64,000 nt of DNA from Rhizomicrobium sp. (lineage in GTDB: Bacteria > Pseudomonadota > Alphaproteobacteria > Micropepsales > Micropepsaceae), in assembly GCA_037200385.1 (NCBI GenBank), contig JBBCGL010000001.1, positions 62,001 through 126,000 on the forward strand, written 5' to 3'. Below the pieces are notes generated by a model. It saw nothing but the letters and a program-made list of their open reading frames with translations. It was not told the origin of the DNA and made no database searches. Position 1 is the stretch's first letter. The number at the start of each line of letters is the position of its first letter. This document shows positions 27,501-37,617 of this stretch, one piece after another. Both the position numbers and the translations under genes were made by a program.

Positions 27501-30500
27501 ATCACCCTTGCCGCCGGCAGCGTCATCGATGCGTCGGGAGGCGGCTTCGTATCGGCGTCGGGCGCCGCGACGGCCGGCAAGGGCGGCGACATCAGCTTGC
27601 TCGCCGATCAATACGATTTCCTGAGCAGCACGACGGGCGTGGTATCCAATTTCGACGCGCCACTGACGATCGATGGAACGCTGCGCTCGGTCGGATCGAC
27701 CGGCGGTGCGCTGACTTTACAGTTTCCGCAGGATCTGATCGTCAGCAACACGACGGTCGTGAACGGCTCGACGCTTGCCGCCGGTACCGCGGCGCCGGCC
27801 GGTCTCACGCTGGACCAGTCGCTGACGATCAAGGCGGGCCAGCCCTTGCCGCTGGCGCTGACCCAAACGTCGGTCATCTCCGTGGTCGCGCCGGGCATGG
27901 CGATGCCCGTGTCGCTCGTTCCGCCTGGCGGCAGCGCGCCGGGGCCGACCAGCATCGTCCTCGCTGCGCCTTGGACGGTGCCGCCGGGCGCGGGCATCCT
28001 CTACACGATCGATTCCGCAAATTACAACAGGTCCTGGACGACCGGCCAAATCATACCGGCCGGTGCCATCCTCTGGGGCGGCTATGGCAGCATTCCGGCA
28101 GGCTATGTCCTGCCCGCCGATGTATTCCCGCACGGACTGGCGATCCCGCCGACGCCCGTGAACACGACCTATGCCGCCGGCACCGTTCTCGGCTCGGACG
28201 TCACCTATGCTCCGGGTACGGATATTCCGCTGGGAAGCCTTTTGCCGGCCGACGTCACGGTGCGCGCGCCCTTGCAGTTGAAGCCCGACTTCTTCGCACA
28301 GGGATTCTCGAACTACACGCTCACCAATCTCGGCAACATCACGATCACGCCGGGAACGCAGGTGAACGTCACCGAGCCGACCTACCAGGTGACGGCGGCG
28401 ACGATCATGACGCCCACCGGCAGCGATCCGCTGGCGGCCTTCGCCGTCGGGCTGCAACCGCTTTATCTCGACAATCCTGTCAAGAGCACCATCACCCAGC
28501 GGCCGGGCGCCAGCATCACGCTGCAGACGGCGTCCATTGCCGCTCGACAGGGCCTGTACGAAGACTACGTCCCCGGCACGCCATTGCCGGTGAGCATCAC
28601 GAGCGTCGCCAGCATCGGCGGCACCGGTATCACGCTGAAGGCGGATTGGACGATCCCAAATGATCCGTTCTACGTCGGCCTGAACTACATGCACGCCCAG
28701 GATCCGCAAGGGAACGACTATTACTTCCGCGCAGGCGACACGATACCGGCGGGCTACTCGATCCCGGGCGGCGATTGGACGGCCAATGCCTATTTCGGAT
28801 TGGAAGGCGGCACCGTGCTGCCCGCCTCCGTCTTCCCGTCGTTTCCGCTGCCCGTCCAATACGAATACAACCGCAGCACCATCCTGATCGGCGCCGGCGG
28901 CGGCATCACCGTCGATCCCAAGCAGGCGATCACGCTGTCTTCGCCCGGGCAGATCACGGTCTCGGGCGACCTGACCGCCCATGCCGGGAAGGTCACGGTC
29001 ACCAACACGATGCCGCTGAGCTTCATCAACGGCGACAACTCCTATACGACGCCCGACGTCGACGGCCTTTCGATCTGGATCGCCGGCGACATCGATGTCT
29101 CCGGCCAGGCGGTCACGGCGGTCAACCATGCAGGCCAGACCTACGGCACCGTGACCGACGGTGGATCGATCGTGCTGGGCAATACCGGAACGGCCAGCAC
29201 GTCCGCATTCGTCGTCATCCGCCCCGGCGCGGTGCTCGACGCCGACGGCGCCAGCGCCGATCTGGTGCTATTCCCGTCGCAGGACGCGACGTCCTTCGGC
29301 ACGGGCGATTTGCTGCCGCAGCCTGTCGCGAGCAATGGCGGGGCGATCACGCTGACGTCCTTCAGCGGCATCTACAATGATGGCGACGCCACGGCCCGCG
29401 CGGGTGGCGCTGGCGCCGCGGGCGGTCTTCTGTCGGTGACGATGTCGACGCCGGTCTATAGCATCAAGACCCTGACCGGGCCGGACAACGTGCCGTTGGA
29501 CGATCAGTCTTCGCGAGTCCTCACCGTCTCGCAGGAGACGCCGGCGGGAACGCTTCCCGATGATTTGGCGGCCGGAACCGCCGATCCGTCGCTGGTGGTC
29601 GGCCATGGGCGCGTCAGCGTCGCCCAGATCGCAACGGGCGGCTTCGACAGCGTCTATCTCGAAGGTAATGGCGGCTTGCTGTTCGACGGCGACGTCGACC
29701 TGAACGTCGGGCGGAGCCTTTCGCTGGCCGGTGGTTTCTCGGATACCACGACCGGCGCGGCGGTCAATGTTTCGGCGCCCTATGTCGCGCTGCTGCCGGG
29801 TCTCTTCGTATCCGCGGGGGATTATCACTACGCGCCGCACGGCGCCGCGATCGGGTCCGCAAGCGACGCGGGAAGCTTCACCGTCACGGCCGCCTCGCGC
29901 GATCCGAACACGAGCGGCGGTCTCATCGAGCTCGGCGAATCCGAAAGGTTCGGAGGTTTCGCCACCGTCGATCTCGTAAGCCAGGGCGACATTCGCTTCC
30001 TCGCGCCCTCGGCCAGCTACAACTATCAGAGCACGCTGTCCGCCAGCGGCGATCTCGCACTGACCGCCGCGCGGATCTATGGGCTTCCGACCCTCGTCAG
30101 CAAGCCCGGCGGCAGCGGCGGCGCGCCGATCATCTACACCGCGAAGGACAGCGTCACGGCGACCGGGGATCTGGCGATCCACAATTACGGCGCGAGCGCG
30201 GACACGCAGATCCCGGACAGCTATTTCACCACGATGACCCTGACCGGGAGCACGATCGAGCAGGGCGGCGCGATCTTCGCGCCGCTAGGCGTGATCGCGT
30301 TCAGCGCCAGCGGCGCGGCGCTGGTCAGCAGCGTCGACCTCCAGCCAGGCAGCCTGACCTCGACGAGCGCCGCAGGCATCCTGCTGCCTTTCGGTGGGAC
30401 GACGGACGACCTCAACTATACCATCAACGGCGTGCCGTTGGCCGACGTCGTTCTGCCCGTCGGCGTCTCGATCGGTGCGAACTTCTACAGCGGCGCGGAA

Positions 30501-33500
30501 CAGGATCTCGACGTCGAAAAAGGCGCCGTCATCGACGTGTCGGGCGGCGGGGAATTCCAGGGCAAGAGCTTCATCAGCGGCCGCGGCGGCTCGGTGGATA
30601 CGCTGCTCAATCCGTTCCTGACGTTCAATCCGACGGCCGGAACCTACAGCACCAACAGCGCCAACCAGGTCTATGCCATCATGCCGGGGGCGCAGCCCGG
30701 TTATGCGCCCGCCTCGGGCGGCACGATCGATGGATCGCCCGATCCGGCGCCCGGTGTCGGCCAGCAGATCACGATCCCGGAGGGCGTGCCGGGCCTGCCT
30801 GCGGGCACCTATACCCTGCTGCCGTCCAACTATGCGCTGCTGCCCGGCGCCTATCGCGTCGAGCTCCAGGGGCCGGCCAAGGGCGCCGCTTCCGGCGCGA
30901 CGGCGCTGAACAACGGCAGCTACCTGGTGGACGGCTACACCGGCGTCGCCAATACCGCGATCAAGGCCGACATGCCGACCCAGATCGTCATCAGCTCCGG
31001 CAAAGCGGTGCTCGACTACTCGCAATACGACCAGACCACCTATACCGCGACGCTGCTGAACCAGATCGCGCAGACCGGAACGGACCAGGTCAAGCTGCCG
31101 TTCTCGGTCATCACGCCGCGATTCCTCGCGGATGCGGGCTCGCTTTCGTTCCTGTATGGCAATGTCGGCAATCCGCAGTTCAACTTCACCTTCGACGGGA
31201 CGGCTCTCTTCGCCCCTGCCAAGGGTGGGCAGGACGGGGGCACGACCATCAGCATCAGCGGCATGGTTCCCATCGAGATCATCGCCGACGACGGAACACC
31301 GACGCAGGGCGAACTCAGCCTGCGCACCGGCGATCTCGCGGCACTGAACACGCCGAACCTGGTCATCAATGCCGATGTCGGAGGGAACAATGGAGCGGGC
31401 GACATCACCGTCCGCGCCGGCGCCTATCTGACGGGCGACGGAATCGCGCTGTTCACCGGCTATTCGGGCTCGGGCGTGCTGAACGAACATCCCAACCTCA
31501 CGATCGAAAGCGGCGCGGGAGTGAACGCGCGCGGCAACCTGATCCTTTCCGACGCGAGAGGTTCGATCTTCGTCGACGCGGGCGGCACGGCGATCGCACA
31601 GGACACCCTCTATTTCGACACGAGCGACCTCAATATCGACTCCGGCGCCCTGATCGGCGGCAAGGGGCTTTCGCTCTCGGCGCCCGAGATCAACATCGGA
31701 ACCGCGGATTCGCTGGCCGCCGCCGAAAGCGCAGGCGCGCTGCCGGAGGGCCTTTCGGTGACGCAGGCCGAGCTCAATGCGCTGCTCGCCGGCAACGCTT
31801 CGGCCAATATCCCCGCATTGCAGTCCCTGACGCTCACGGCGACGGGCTCGCTGAACCTGGTGGGAACGGTCGATTTCGATACGACCAAGCTCGCAACGCT
31901 GGAAATCGACACCCCCGCGATCTACGGCCTGGGCGAGACCGGCGACACGGCTGCCATCAACGCCGGCACGCTGATCTGGAGCATGCCGTTCGTTTCCAAC
32001 GTCGCCGCGACGGCGCCGGACATCGTGGCCGGAGGACCGGGAACCGGATCGGGGCGTCTCGCGGTCACCGCCGACGAGGTCATTTTCGGCTCCGCGACGC
32101 CGGGAACCGCTTACTACGGACCTGCAACGTTCAAGACCTTGTCGACTTCCACATTCTATCCGTCCGGCACCGTCGATCCGGGGCAGGGGCAGTTCGAGGA
32201 GAGTACACCGACGGCGCGTGTCGCTTCGGGCTTCGCGAACGTCACCTTCACCGCGCGCGACAGCATCGTATCGAACAGCCATGGCTCGCTGTCCGTCAGC
32301 CAGGCCGACGGTTCGGCGGCGGATCTCGATCTCGTCACGCCGCTGCTGACCGGCACGGCCGGTTCGGTGGCGGATTATGCGGCGAGTGGCACGCTCACGC
32401 TGGAGGCGCCGGCCGGGACCGCGCCGAGCGCAGCGACACCGAACGCCCTGGGCGCGGAGATCGATCTCTCCGGCCATGCGATCGACGTATCGAGCACGAT
32501 CGTCGCCAACAGCGGCAAGGTCGTGATGACCGCCCAGGGCGACATTGCGCTGGGCGCCGGGGCTCGCATCGATCTCTCCGGCCAGACGATTCCGATCCTC
32601 GATACCGTCGAATATAGCTGGGGCGGCGATCTCTCTCTGCTCAGCGCGGACGGCAATATCAGCCAGGCCGTGGGATCCGTCATCGACGTCTCGGCGCAGA
32701 ACAATACCGCCGGGAGCGTGACCGTTCAGGCCATCGGCGCCGACGCCGGCAATGTGTCGCTGGACGGCACGCTGCGCGGCGCTTCGATCGCCGGAGCAGG
32801 CATGGCGGCCCATGCCGGCGGCTTCGCCACCATCGACGCACAGACGCTCGGCACCGCGGCGCTCGATGCCGGCTTCGCCGACGTGAACGGCAGGCTCGAC
32901 GCGGGCGGCTTCACGGGCGGCCGGGCATTCGACCTGCGGCGCGGCGATCTCGTCATCGCGGGAACGGTCAAGGCGTCCGACGTGGAGATCGCGCTGGACG
33001 GCGGCAGCCTGACGGTGAACGGCCTTGTCGACGCCTCGGGCCCGGCGCCGGGAACGATCCGGCTGACGGCGGCCGACGACCTGACGCTGGGTTCGAACAG
33101 CCTGCTCGACGCCCATGGCACGGTGCTGCAGAAGGACAGCTACGGCAATCCCATCGATGCCGAGAACCGGGCCCATGTCGAGCTGACCTCCGACAACGGT
33201 ACCCTGACGCTCATGCCGCATGCGGCGATCGATGTGAGTTCGCCGGAGGCGGCGCCGCAAGGCGACGTCGAGATCAACGTCGGCCGCGACAGCGAGACCG
33301 GCGGCGACGCCCGCATCTCGGCGGCGGGACCGGTGACGATCAAGGGCGCGCAGAACATCGCCGTGAATGCCTTCTGGACATATGTCCCGACCGATGCGAA
33401 TGGCAGCATCATCCAGGACAATCTCGATCCGGGCGGCGCGCCGGTGGCCGTGACCGGCGACGATGCCGGATATGTCGGCCTCGACCAGGTCGACGCGCGC

Positions 33501-36500
33501 AACCGGCAGTTCATCAACGCGGCTCTCGCCAATCCGGATCTCATGAACCGGATCCAGGGGCTTTCGGCCTATCGCGACGCGTTCCATCTGCGCCCCGGCG
33601 TGGAGATCGACAGCGCCACGCCGGACGGTAATTTGACCACGGTCGGCGACCTGGACTTCTCGGGCTTCCGCTATGCCAGCGTCAATCCGAACAGCCAGCA
33701 GACCGGCATCTACGGATCCGGCGAGCCGGGTGCGGTGATCTTCCGTGCCGGCGGCAGTCTCAATATACAGGGCAATATCAGCGACGGATTCCAGCCCGGT
33801 CCGGAGGTGCCGATCATCGAGGAAGAATTCCTCACGACGGTCACCACCGCCATTGCGACCGAAGCCGCGCTGGAGGACGGCGTGGCATTGGCGAACTCCT
33901 TCACGTTCATCAACCTGCCCACGCCGAACGACGCCGTCGGGACCCGCGTGAATTCCGGCGGTGGCTGGTTCTATTTCCCCGGCTATTGCGGCGCGTTCTG
34001 CAGCGACGCCACGGTCGTCTCTGGTCAGGTCAAGGACAACGTCACCGGCCATACCTTCAATCCCGGCGACCAGATCGGCTACTTCACCGCGAATGGCTAT
34101 GGCGGTACCACCTTTGCCGCCGGAACGGTGATCGCGATTGCCGGACAAAGCGAGGGCACGGTCTTGTTCACGGGGTCGTCGTCGCGGGTGCTCTCCACCG
34201 TGTCGCAGCACGCCGCGCCCGGCACGCCGGTGGGCTCCACGACCACGACGGTCGATACGCCAGACGGCGTCGAAACGATCACGTCGTCGACCGGCACGCA
34301 GAGCATCTCCGTGGTCACGGCGCTTCCCGCGGCGGCGCAGATGCTGGCGCCGGGATCGCTCTCATGGTCGATGCGGTTCGCCGCCGGCGCCGACCTGCAA
34401 GCCGCAGACACGCGCGCGCTGCAGACCAAGGCGGCCCTGGCGGCCGCGCCCGCTTCGCAAGCCGGCAACATCACGCTCAACGATCCCTCGGTCGCGCTGG
34501 CCCTCAACTGGAGCTTCTACGGCGAGCAGGATACGGCCGGCTTCAGCGTGCTGCGCACGGGCACCGGCGACCTCGAATTGCTGGCAGGCGGCGATTTCAG
34601 CGAGCAGTCGCCCTATGGCGTCTATACGGCGGGCACGCAGTCGCCCGACGTGAACCAAATGATCGTCAATCCGCTGGGTCCGGACGGCCTGAACCTGCCC
34701 GGCCAGCCGGAGATGGTGAACGCTTTCGACATTCCACGCAGCCGCTCTTCGGACGGCTCCGGCACGATCCTCGGCGACTGGTATGACAACAATGCCCAGT
34801 GGCAGTTGTCCTATCCGAGTATCGATGCGGACCAGGTGCAGCTCTTCGAAGCCGCGGTCGAAGCGCAGCGCGCCTACTATCCGCAGAGCGGCGGCGATCT
34901 GCTGCTGAAAGCACAGGGCGACATCGTATCGCCGGCGCCGGTCACCTTAGGGGGGGTCTTCACCACGCCGGCGAGCAACAATGTCGGCAATTGGCTTTGG
35001 ACGCAGGGTGGCGCGGACACCGGGCAGCCCGCGGCGTGGTGGATCAATTTCGGCACCTATGTCAACAACCCCGGCAGCATAACGCCCGAGGGTGCCGGAC
35101 CGCAGCTGGTCGGATTCACCGGCATCGGCACGCTGGGTGGCGGCAATGCCACCATCCTGTCGGGCAACAACATCCTTTATCTCAATGCGGCCGTCGCGAG
35201 CACCGGGCGCGTCACCGCTGTCACGCATTCCGGCAACGTCGTCACCGGCGGTGCGATCATGGAGACCGGCGGCGGTCTGCTCACGGTGAAGGCGGACGGC
35301 GACGTCTTCGGCACGGTCACCGACACCCGCGGCACCATCGCTGTGAACGCCCAGACCGTCGGCGACCTCGCGAATCCCGGCTCGAACGCCCAAGGTGCTT
35401 TGCCGAGCGAACTTTACGCCTACCAGACGCCGCAGTTCGACGGGGCCGGCCTTCCCATGGGCTTCACGGTCGTTCAAGGCGATGCGGCTGCGAATATCGA
35501 CACGCGCGGCGATCTCGTGGTGACCGGCGAAGCCAATCCCGGCTATCTCAATTCGGTCAGCACGCCGGAGGCGATCTTCTATTCCGGACCCCAAGCCGGC
35601 ACCGTCGCTGCGGCGCCCGACAGCTACTTCTCCCTTTGGACGCCGCAGACGGCAATCGCCATGGTGTCCGCTGGCGGCAATGTCAGTCCGGCCGTGATCG
35701 GCCAACTCCAGGATGCCAATGTCCTGCTGAGCGGCGGTTTGCTCTCCGCCTATATGGCGCCGGGCAGCTACTCCGTGGTCGCGGCGAATGGCGACATCCT
35801 GCTGCGCGGGACCAGCAATCTCGGCAACTACAACCAAGAGGTCGTCGAGCTTGCGCCGTCGCCCAATGGCGAACTCCAGCTCCTTGCCGCAGGCTCGATT
35901 CAGGGACAGGGCCTGCTGAATGCCGATGGCACGGCCCAGACCTCCTATGGACAATTCCCCGATTTCAGCTTTGCCATGTCCGGCGCCGGCGCCGGCCCCA
36001 ACGATCTGCCCAATCCGTTCCGGCCGGCCGATCCGTCGGGCTTGGCGAATTCCTATTATCTCAATCCTTTCGCCTTCGAATCCGACGTTCCCACGAGCGA
36101 CGTTCATGCGGGCGACGCTGTTCCCAACCGCATCTATGCGGCAACGGGTGACATCACCAGTCTCGGCCTCAATATCATGGCCAAGCCGACGGATATCGTG
36201 GCGGGCGGCGACATCGATTATCTGACCGGCCAACTGGGTAACGACAAGCCGAATGACGTTTCGATCATCGCGGCCGGCGGCAATATCATCTTTCCCGATG
36301 TCGCGATCGGCGGGCCTGGCACGCTGGCGGTGAGCGCGCAGGGCAATATCTTCATGGGAACGCGGCCGCAGGCGCCGCAATTTGTTGCCGACCCGGTGTT
36401 CGGCTTCACGCAAGGCGCCAGCAGCAGCAGCTTCACCAGCACCGGCCTCTGGTATGGACAATCCGGCTCCGTGTCTGGCGGCGCGAATGTCGCTGTCGTG

Positions 36501-37607
36501 GCGGGACAGGGAGCGAACGGGCCCGACTATGCGGCCTTCAAGGCGCTTTATCTCGACCCCGCCAAACAGGCCGATCCCGCCTATCCGCTCGACTTCCCGC
36601 AGAACCAGGGGAAAGTGGTCCAGACCTACCAGGACCAGCTCTACGCATGGCTCAAGAGCAGCTATGGCTATGCCGGAACGGAAGCGGACGAGATGGCGTT
36701 CTTCAATGCCTTGTCGCAGCCGCAGCAGGACGTGTTCCTGCGCCAGGCGTTCTTCAACGAACTCAACCAGGCGGACGTCGAGTACAACGACCCGTCGAAT
36801 CCGCTGTTCCAGAGCTATGTCCGCGGCCGCACGGCCATCGCCACGCTGTTCCCCGCGTCCGGCAGTTACGACGGCGCCATAACGATGTATGGCGGCTCGG
36901 GAATCCGCAGCGAATTCGGCGGCGACGTCTCGATCCTGACGCCGGGCGGGTTCACGACCATCGGCGTGGAGGGCCCGACACCGGCACCGACCGCCGGCGT
37001 GATCACGCAAGGTTCCGGCAATATCGGCATCTACAGCCTCGGCAGCGTCGAGCTCGGCCAGAGCCGCGTCTTCACCACGTTCGGTGGCGACATCACGATC
37101 TGGTCGGCGACCGGCGACATCAATGCGGGCCGCGGCGCCAAGACCGCCGTGGTCTACAGCCCGCCGCTCCTGAGCTATGACGATCTTGGCAACATCACCC
37201 TGTCGCCGACCGTTCCGAGCCAGGGCGCGGGCATCGGCACGCTGGCGCCCATTCCGCAAGTGCCGCCGGGCGACGTCTTTCTGGTCGCACCGCTCGGCAT
37301 CATTGATGCGGGAGAGGCCGGCGTACGCGTCTCCGGCAATGCCTATCTCGCCGCGCTGCAGATCGTGAATGCCGCCAATATCCAAGTGCAGGGCAAGGCT
37401 TTCGGCTTGCCGCCGAAGCCTGTCACAAATCTGGCGCTGACCACGGCTAGCAATGCGGCCACGGAGGCGGCGGCCGTGGTGAAGAAGCTGGCGGCGCAGC
37501 ATCAATCGGTGATCTCGGTCGAGGTGACCGGCTTCGGCGGCAGCGCTGCCGAGCCGGATGTCTGCATCCCGACGGCGACCAGCCCATGCCCGCCATCCAA
37601 CCCGTAA
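24537..37607 (+). CDS. Giant filamentous-haemagglutinin-type TpsA exoprotein (4356 residues)
   Basis: A beta-helical surface protein. A signal peptide (AFLLASSSVLALVMGDNAYA) precedes an Ala/Gln-rich spacer. The TPS secretion domain follows at about 100-330 (LLNWQTFNVG near 157, VLNRNGVIFGG near 215). Thousands of residues of Gly/Asp/Ala-rich beta-helix repeats follow. The last roughly 300 residues match the DUF3739 exoprotein end (GIIDAGEAGVRVSGNAYLAALQ). ATG 24537 is taken as the start because the signal peptide begins there, although the frame is open upstream. Two cysteines, C4343 and C4351, lie in the last 14 residues, resembling the HMW1/HMW2 C-terminal anchor. A C3151-x3-C3155 pair is the only other one I noticed. 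It would be exported by the TpsB at 17587 and kept on the surface. Ligand unknown. Confidence 0.95.
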   Translation: MNPIRLPNARAFLLASSSVLALVMGDNAYAGPLSERVGGAAVQVNPTTPAPTISGVVTTPQQVAAQQARTTANLNEAAARLQATLTAQASARAAAQAASSTVPNGLGSGGLQVDPRAADPNAPGYSPLYWSGADQPTQTAANGQTTVTITQHQSQALLNWQTFNVGAKTTVNFVQKDTSGKDQSTWVAINKVNDPNARPSQILGQINAPGSVYVLNRNGVIFGGTAQVNVHSLVAAAANYGTPDIQDDPAAFAAQFSTYGLYSPVTSVSDPSSGVYYDYTPAFTGSGGAVVVQAGAQITTAAPASVTAGGGFVLLLGANVSNAGTIATPDGQVTLAAGDNFYIRPGFSTGSAAGSIADNNTTSTTRGNEVAYTLDANSGSGTVSNTGLLEATTGDITMAGQMVLQDGVAFATTSVAARGTIHLLTSQEDATSSVTLTADSLTTIQPDLSDTTTALDSQRATLITNSTKQDGLRDYSNPYLFQLIADAGTDSGRSYRFGEFDDLSLLADREDQSRVEIVTGGVADFKGGSLTMAQGGQIAVSGVTRTLVESAANLDVSGSLDVLLPVSGNIITVNIQGNELRDAPVNRDAGDLKNGDVYVDTRDLILVPAGTDGYATDRYYTAGGLLEVSGWLANTGHTIGEWTAEGGTITLSSGLPVQSDPSRPLADFRDGTPVPVSAFAGDVVVQPDAIFNLSGGAIDYQGGYVNTTWLLGSDGNFYNLDTAPADIQYAALGNTFQVDHGRWVTTDNYSQGLLTPSQLYEPGYIDGRDAGTLIIDTPTAIFEGQIAAGVVTGSGQVKQRAAGVADGYGVPQNVAALPGRLAIDTTLDSVLNGGFNPAGTDVVVGTGQPGLAGSLDAASLVPGDRLDTVWLDAGALDADGLGGLSINTVGDFAITAPLTLAPGGSLIVNASTADIAADVTARAGSVSINGGVLRAVTLKPQGGVDVTLEAGATIDTRGLFTNAFLDPSDLAGEAFVNGGGVSLTAINGITLAAGSVIDASGGGFVSASGAATAGKGGDISLLADQYDFLSSTTGVVSNFDAPLTIDGTLRSVGSTGGALTLQFPQDLIVSNTTVVNGSTLAAGTAAPAGLTLDQSLTIKAGQPLPLALTQTSVISVVAPGMAMPVSLVPPGGSAPGPTSIVLAAPWTVPPGAGILYTIDSANYNRSWTTGQIIPAGAILWGGYGSIPAGYVLPADVFPHGLAIPPTPVNTTYAAGTVLGSDVTYAPGTDIPLGSLLPADVTVRAPLQLKPDFFAQGFSNYTLTNLGNITITPGTQVNVTEPTYQVTAATIMTPTGSDPLAAFAVGLQPLYLDNPVKSTITQRPGASITLQTASIAARQGLYEDYVPGTPLPVSITSVASIGGTGITLKADWTIPNDPFYVGLNYMHAQDPQGNDYYFRAGDTIPAGYSIPGGDWTANAYFGLEGGTVLPASVFPSFPLPVQYEYNRSTILIGAGGGITVDPKQAITLSSPGQITVSGDLTAHAGKVTVTNTMPLSFINGDNSYTTPDVDGLSIWIAGDIDVSGQAVTAVNHAGQTYGTVTDGGSIVLGNTGTASTSAFVVIRPGAVLDADGASADLVLFPSQDATSFGTGDLLPQPVASNGGAITLTSFSGIYNDGDATARAGGAGAAGGLLSVTMSTPVYSIKTLTGPDNVPLDDQSSRVLTVSQETPAGTLPDDLAAGTADPSLVVGHGRVSVAQIATGGFDSVYLEGNGGLLFDGDVDLNVGRSLSLAGGFSDTTTGAAVNVSAPYVALLPGLFVSAGDYHYAPHGAAIGSASDAGSFTVTAASRDPNTSGGLIELGESERFGGFATVDLVSQGDIRFLAPSASYNYQSTLSASGDLALTAARIYGLPTLVSKPGGSGGAPIIYTAKDSVTATGDLAIHNYGASADTQIPDSYFTTMTLTGSTIEQGGAIFAPLGVIAFSASGAALVSSVDLQPGSLTSTSAAGILLPFGGTTDDLNYTINGVPLADVVLPVGVSIGANFYSGAEQDLDVEKGAVIDVSGGGEFQGKSFISGRGGSVDTLLNPFLTFNPTAGTYSTNSANQVYAIMPGAQPGYAPASGGTIDGSPDPAPGVGQQITIPEGVPGLPAGTYTLLPSNYALLPGAYRVELQGPAKGAASGATALNNGSYLVDGYTGVANTAIKADMPTQIVISSGKAVLDYSQYDQTTYTATLLNQIAQTGTDQVKLPFSVITPRFLADAGSLSFLYGNVGNPQFNFTFDGTALFAPAKGGQDGGTTISISGMVPIEIIADDGTPTQGELSLRTGDLAALNTPNLVINADVGGNNGAGDITVRAGAYLTGDGIALFTGYSGSGVLNEHPNLTIESGAGVNARGNLILSDARGSIFVDAGGTAIAQDTLYFDTSDLNIDSGALIGGKGLSLSAPEINIGTADSLAAAESAGALPEGLSVTQAELNALLAGNASANIPALQSLTLTATGSLNLVGTVDFDTTKLATLEIDTPAIYGLGETGDTAAINAGTLIWSMPFVSNVAATAPDIVAGGPGTGSGRLAVTADEVIFGSATPGTAYYGPATFKTLSTSTFYPSGTVDPGQGQFEESTPTARVASGFANVTFTARDSIVSNSHGSLSVSQADGSAADLDLVTPLLTGTAGSVADYAASGTLTLEAPAGTAPSAATPNALGAEIDLSGHAIDVSSTIVANSGKVVMTAQGDIALGAGARIDLSGQTIPILDTVEYSWGGDLSLLSADGNISQAVGSVIDVSAQNNTAGSVTVQAIGADAGNVSLDGTLRGASIAGAGMAAHAGGFATIDAQTLGTAALDAGFADVNGRLDAGGFTGGRAFDLRRGDLVIAGTVKASDVEIALDGGSLTVNGLVDASGPAPGTIRLTAADDLTLGSNSLLDAHGTVLQKDSYGNPIDAENRAHVELTSDNGTLTLMPHAAIDVSSPEAAPQGDVEINVGRDSETGGDARISAAGPVTIKGAQNIAVNAFWTYVPTDANGSIIQDNLDPGGAPVAVTGDDAGYVGLDQVDARNRQFINAALANPDLMNRIQGLSAYRDAFHLRPGVEIDSATPDGNLTTVGDLDFSGFRYASVNPNSQQTGIYGSGEPGAVIFRAGGSLNIQGNISDGFQPGPEVPIIEEEFLTTVTTAIATEAALEDGVALANSFTFINLPTPNDAVGTRVNSGGGWFYFPGYCGAFCSDATVVSGQVKDNVTGHTFNPGDQIGYFTANGYGGTTFAAGTVIAIAGQSEGTVLFTGSSSRVLSTVSQHAAPGTPVGSTTTTVDTPDGVETITSSTGTQSISVVTALPAAAQMLAPGSLSWSMRFAAGADLQAADTRALQTKAALAAAPASQAGNITLNDPSVALALNWSFYGEQDTAGFSVLRTGTGDLELLAGGDFSEQSPYGVYTAGTQSPDVNQMIVNPLGPDGLNLPGQPEMVNAFDIPRSRSSDGSGTILGDWYDNNAQWQLSYPSIDADQVQLFEAAVEAQRAYYPQSGGDLLLKAQGDIVSPAPVTLGGVFTTPASNNVGNWLWTQGGADTGQPAAWWINFGTYVNNPGSITPEGAGPQLVGFTGIGTLGGGNATILSGNNILYLNAAVASTGRVTAVTHSGNVVTGGAIMETGGGLLTVKADGDVFGTVTDTRGTIAVNAQTVGDLANPGSNAQGALPSELYAYQTPQFDGAGLPMGFTVVQGDAAANIDTRGDLVVTGEANPGYLNSVSTPEAIFYSGPQAGTVAAAPDSYFSLWTPQTAIAMVSAGGNVSPAVIGQLQDANVLLSGGLLSAYMAPGSYSVVAANGDILLRGTSNLGNYNQEVVELAPSPNGELQLLAAGSIQGQGLLNADGTAQTSYGQFPDFSFAMSGAGAGPNDLPNPFRPADPSGLANSYYLNPFAFESDVPTSDVHAGDAVPNRIYAATGDITSLGLNIMAKPTDIVAGGDIDYLTGQLGNDKPNDVSIIAAGGNIIFPDVAIGGPGTLAVSAQGNIFMGTRPQAPQFVADPVFGFTQGASSSSFTSTGLWYGQSGSVSGGANVAVVAGQGANGPDYAAFKALYLDPAKQADPAYPLDFPQNQGKVVQTYQDQLYAWLKSSYGYAGTEADEMAFFNALSQPQQDVFLRQAFFNELNQADVEYNDPSNPLFQSYVRGRTAIATLFPASGSYDGAITMYGGSGIRSEFGGDVSILTPGGFTTIGVEGPTPAPTAGVITQGSGNIGIYSLGSVELGQSRVFTTFGGDITIWSATGDINAGRGAKTAVVYSPPLLSYDDLGNITLSPTVPSQGAGIGTLAPIPQVPPGDVFLVAPLGIIDAGEAGVRVSGNAYLAALQIVNAANIQVQGKAFGLPPKPVTNLALTTASNAATEAAAVVKKLAAQHQSVISVEVTGFGGSAAEPDVCIPTATSPCPPSNP

Positions 37608-37617
37608 GAGAGGACAC

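Noticed and set aside
30285-34211. 1308-codon open frame antisense to the exoprotein
   Set aside because: The product is arginine-, glycine- and histidine-rich without hydrophobic core or motif. Long antisense frames are expected opposite GC-rich, repeat-like coding sequence.
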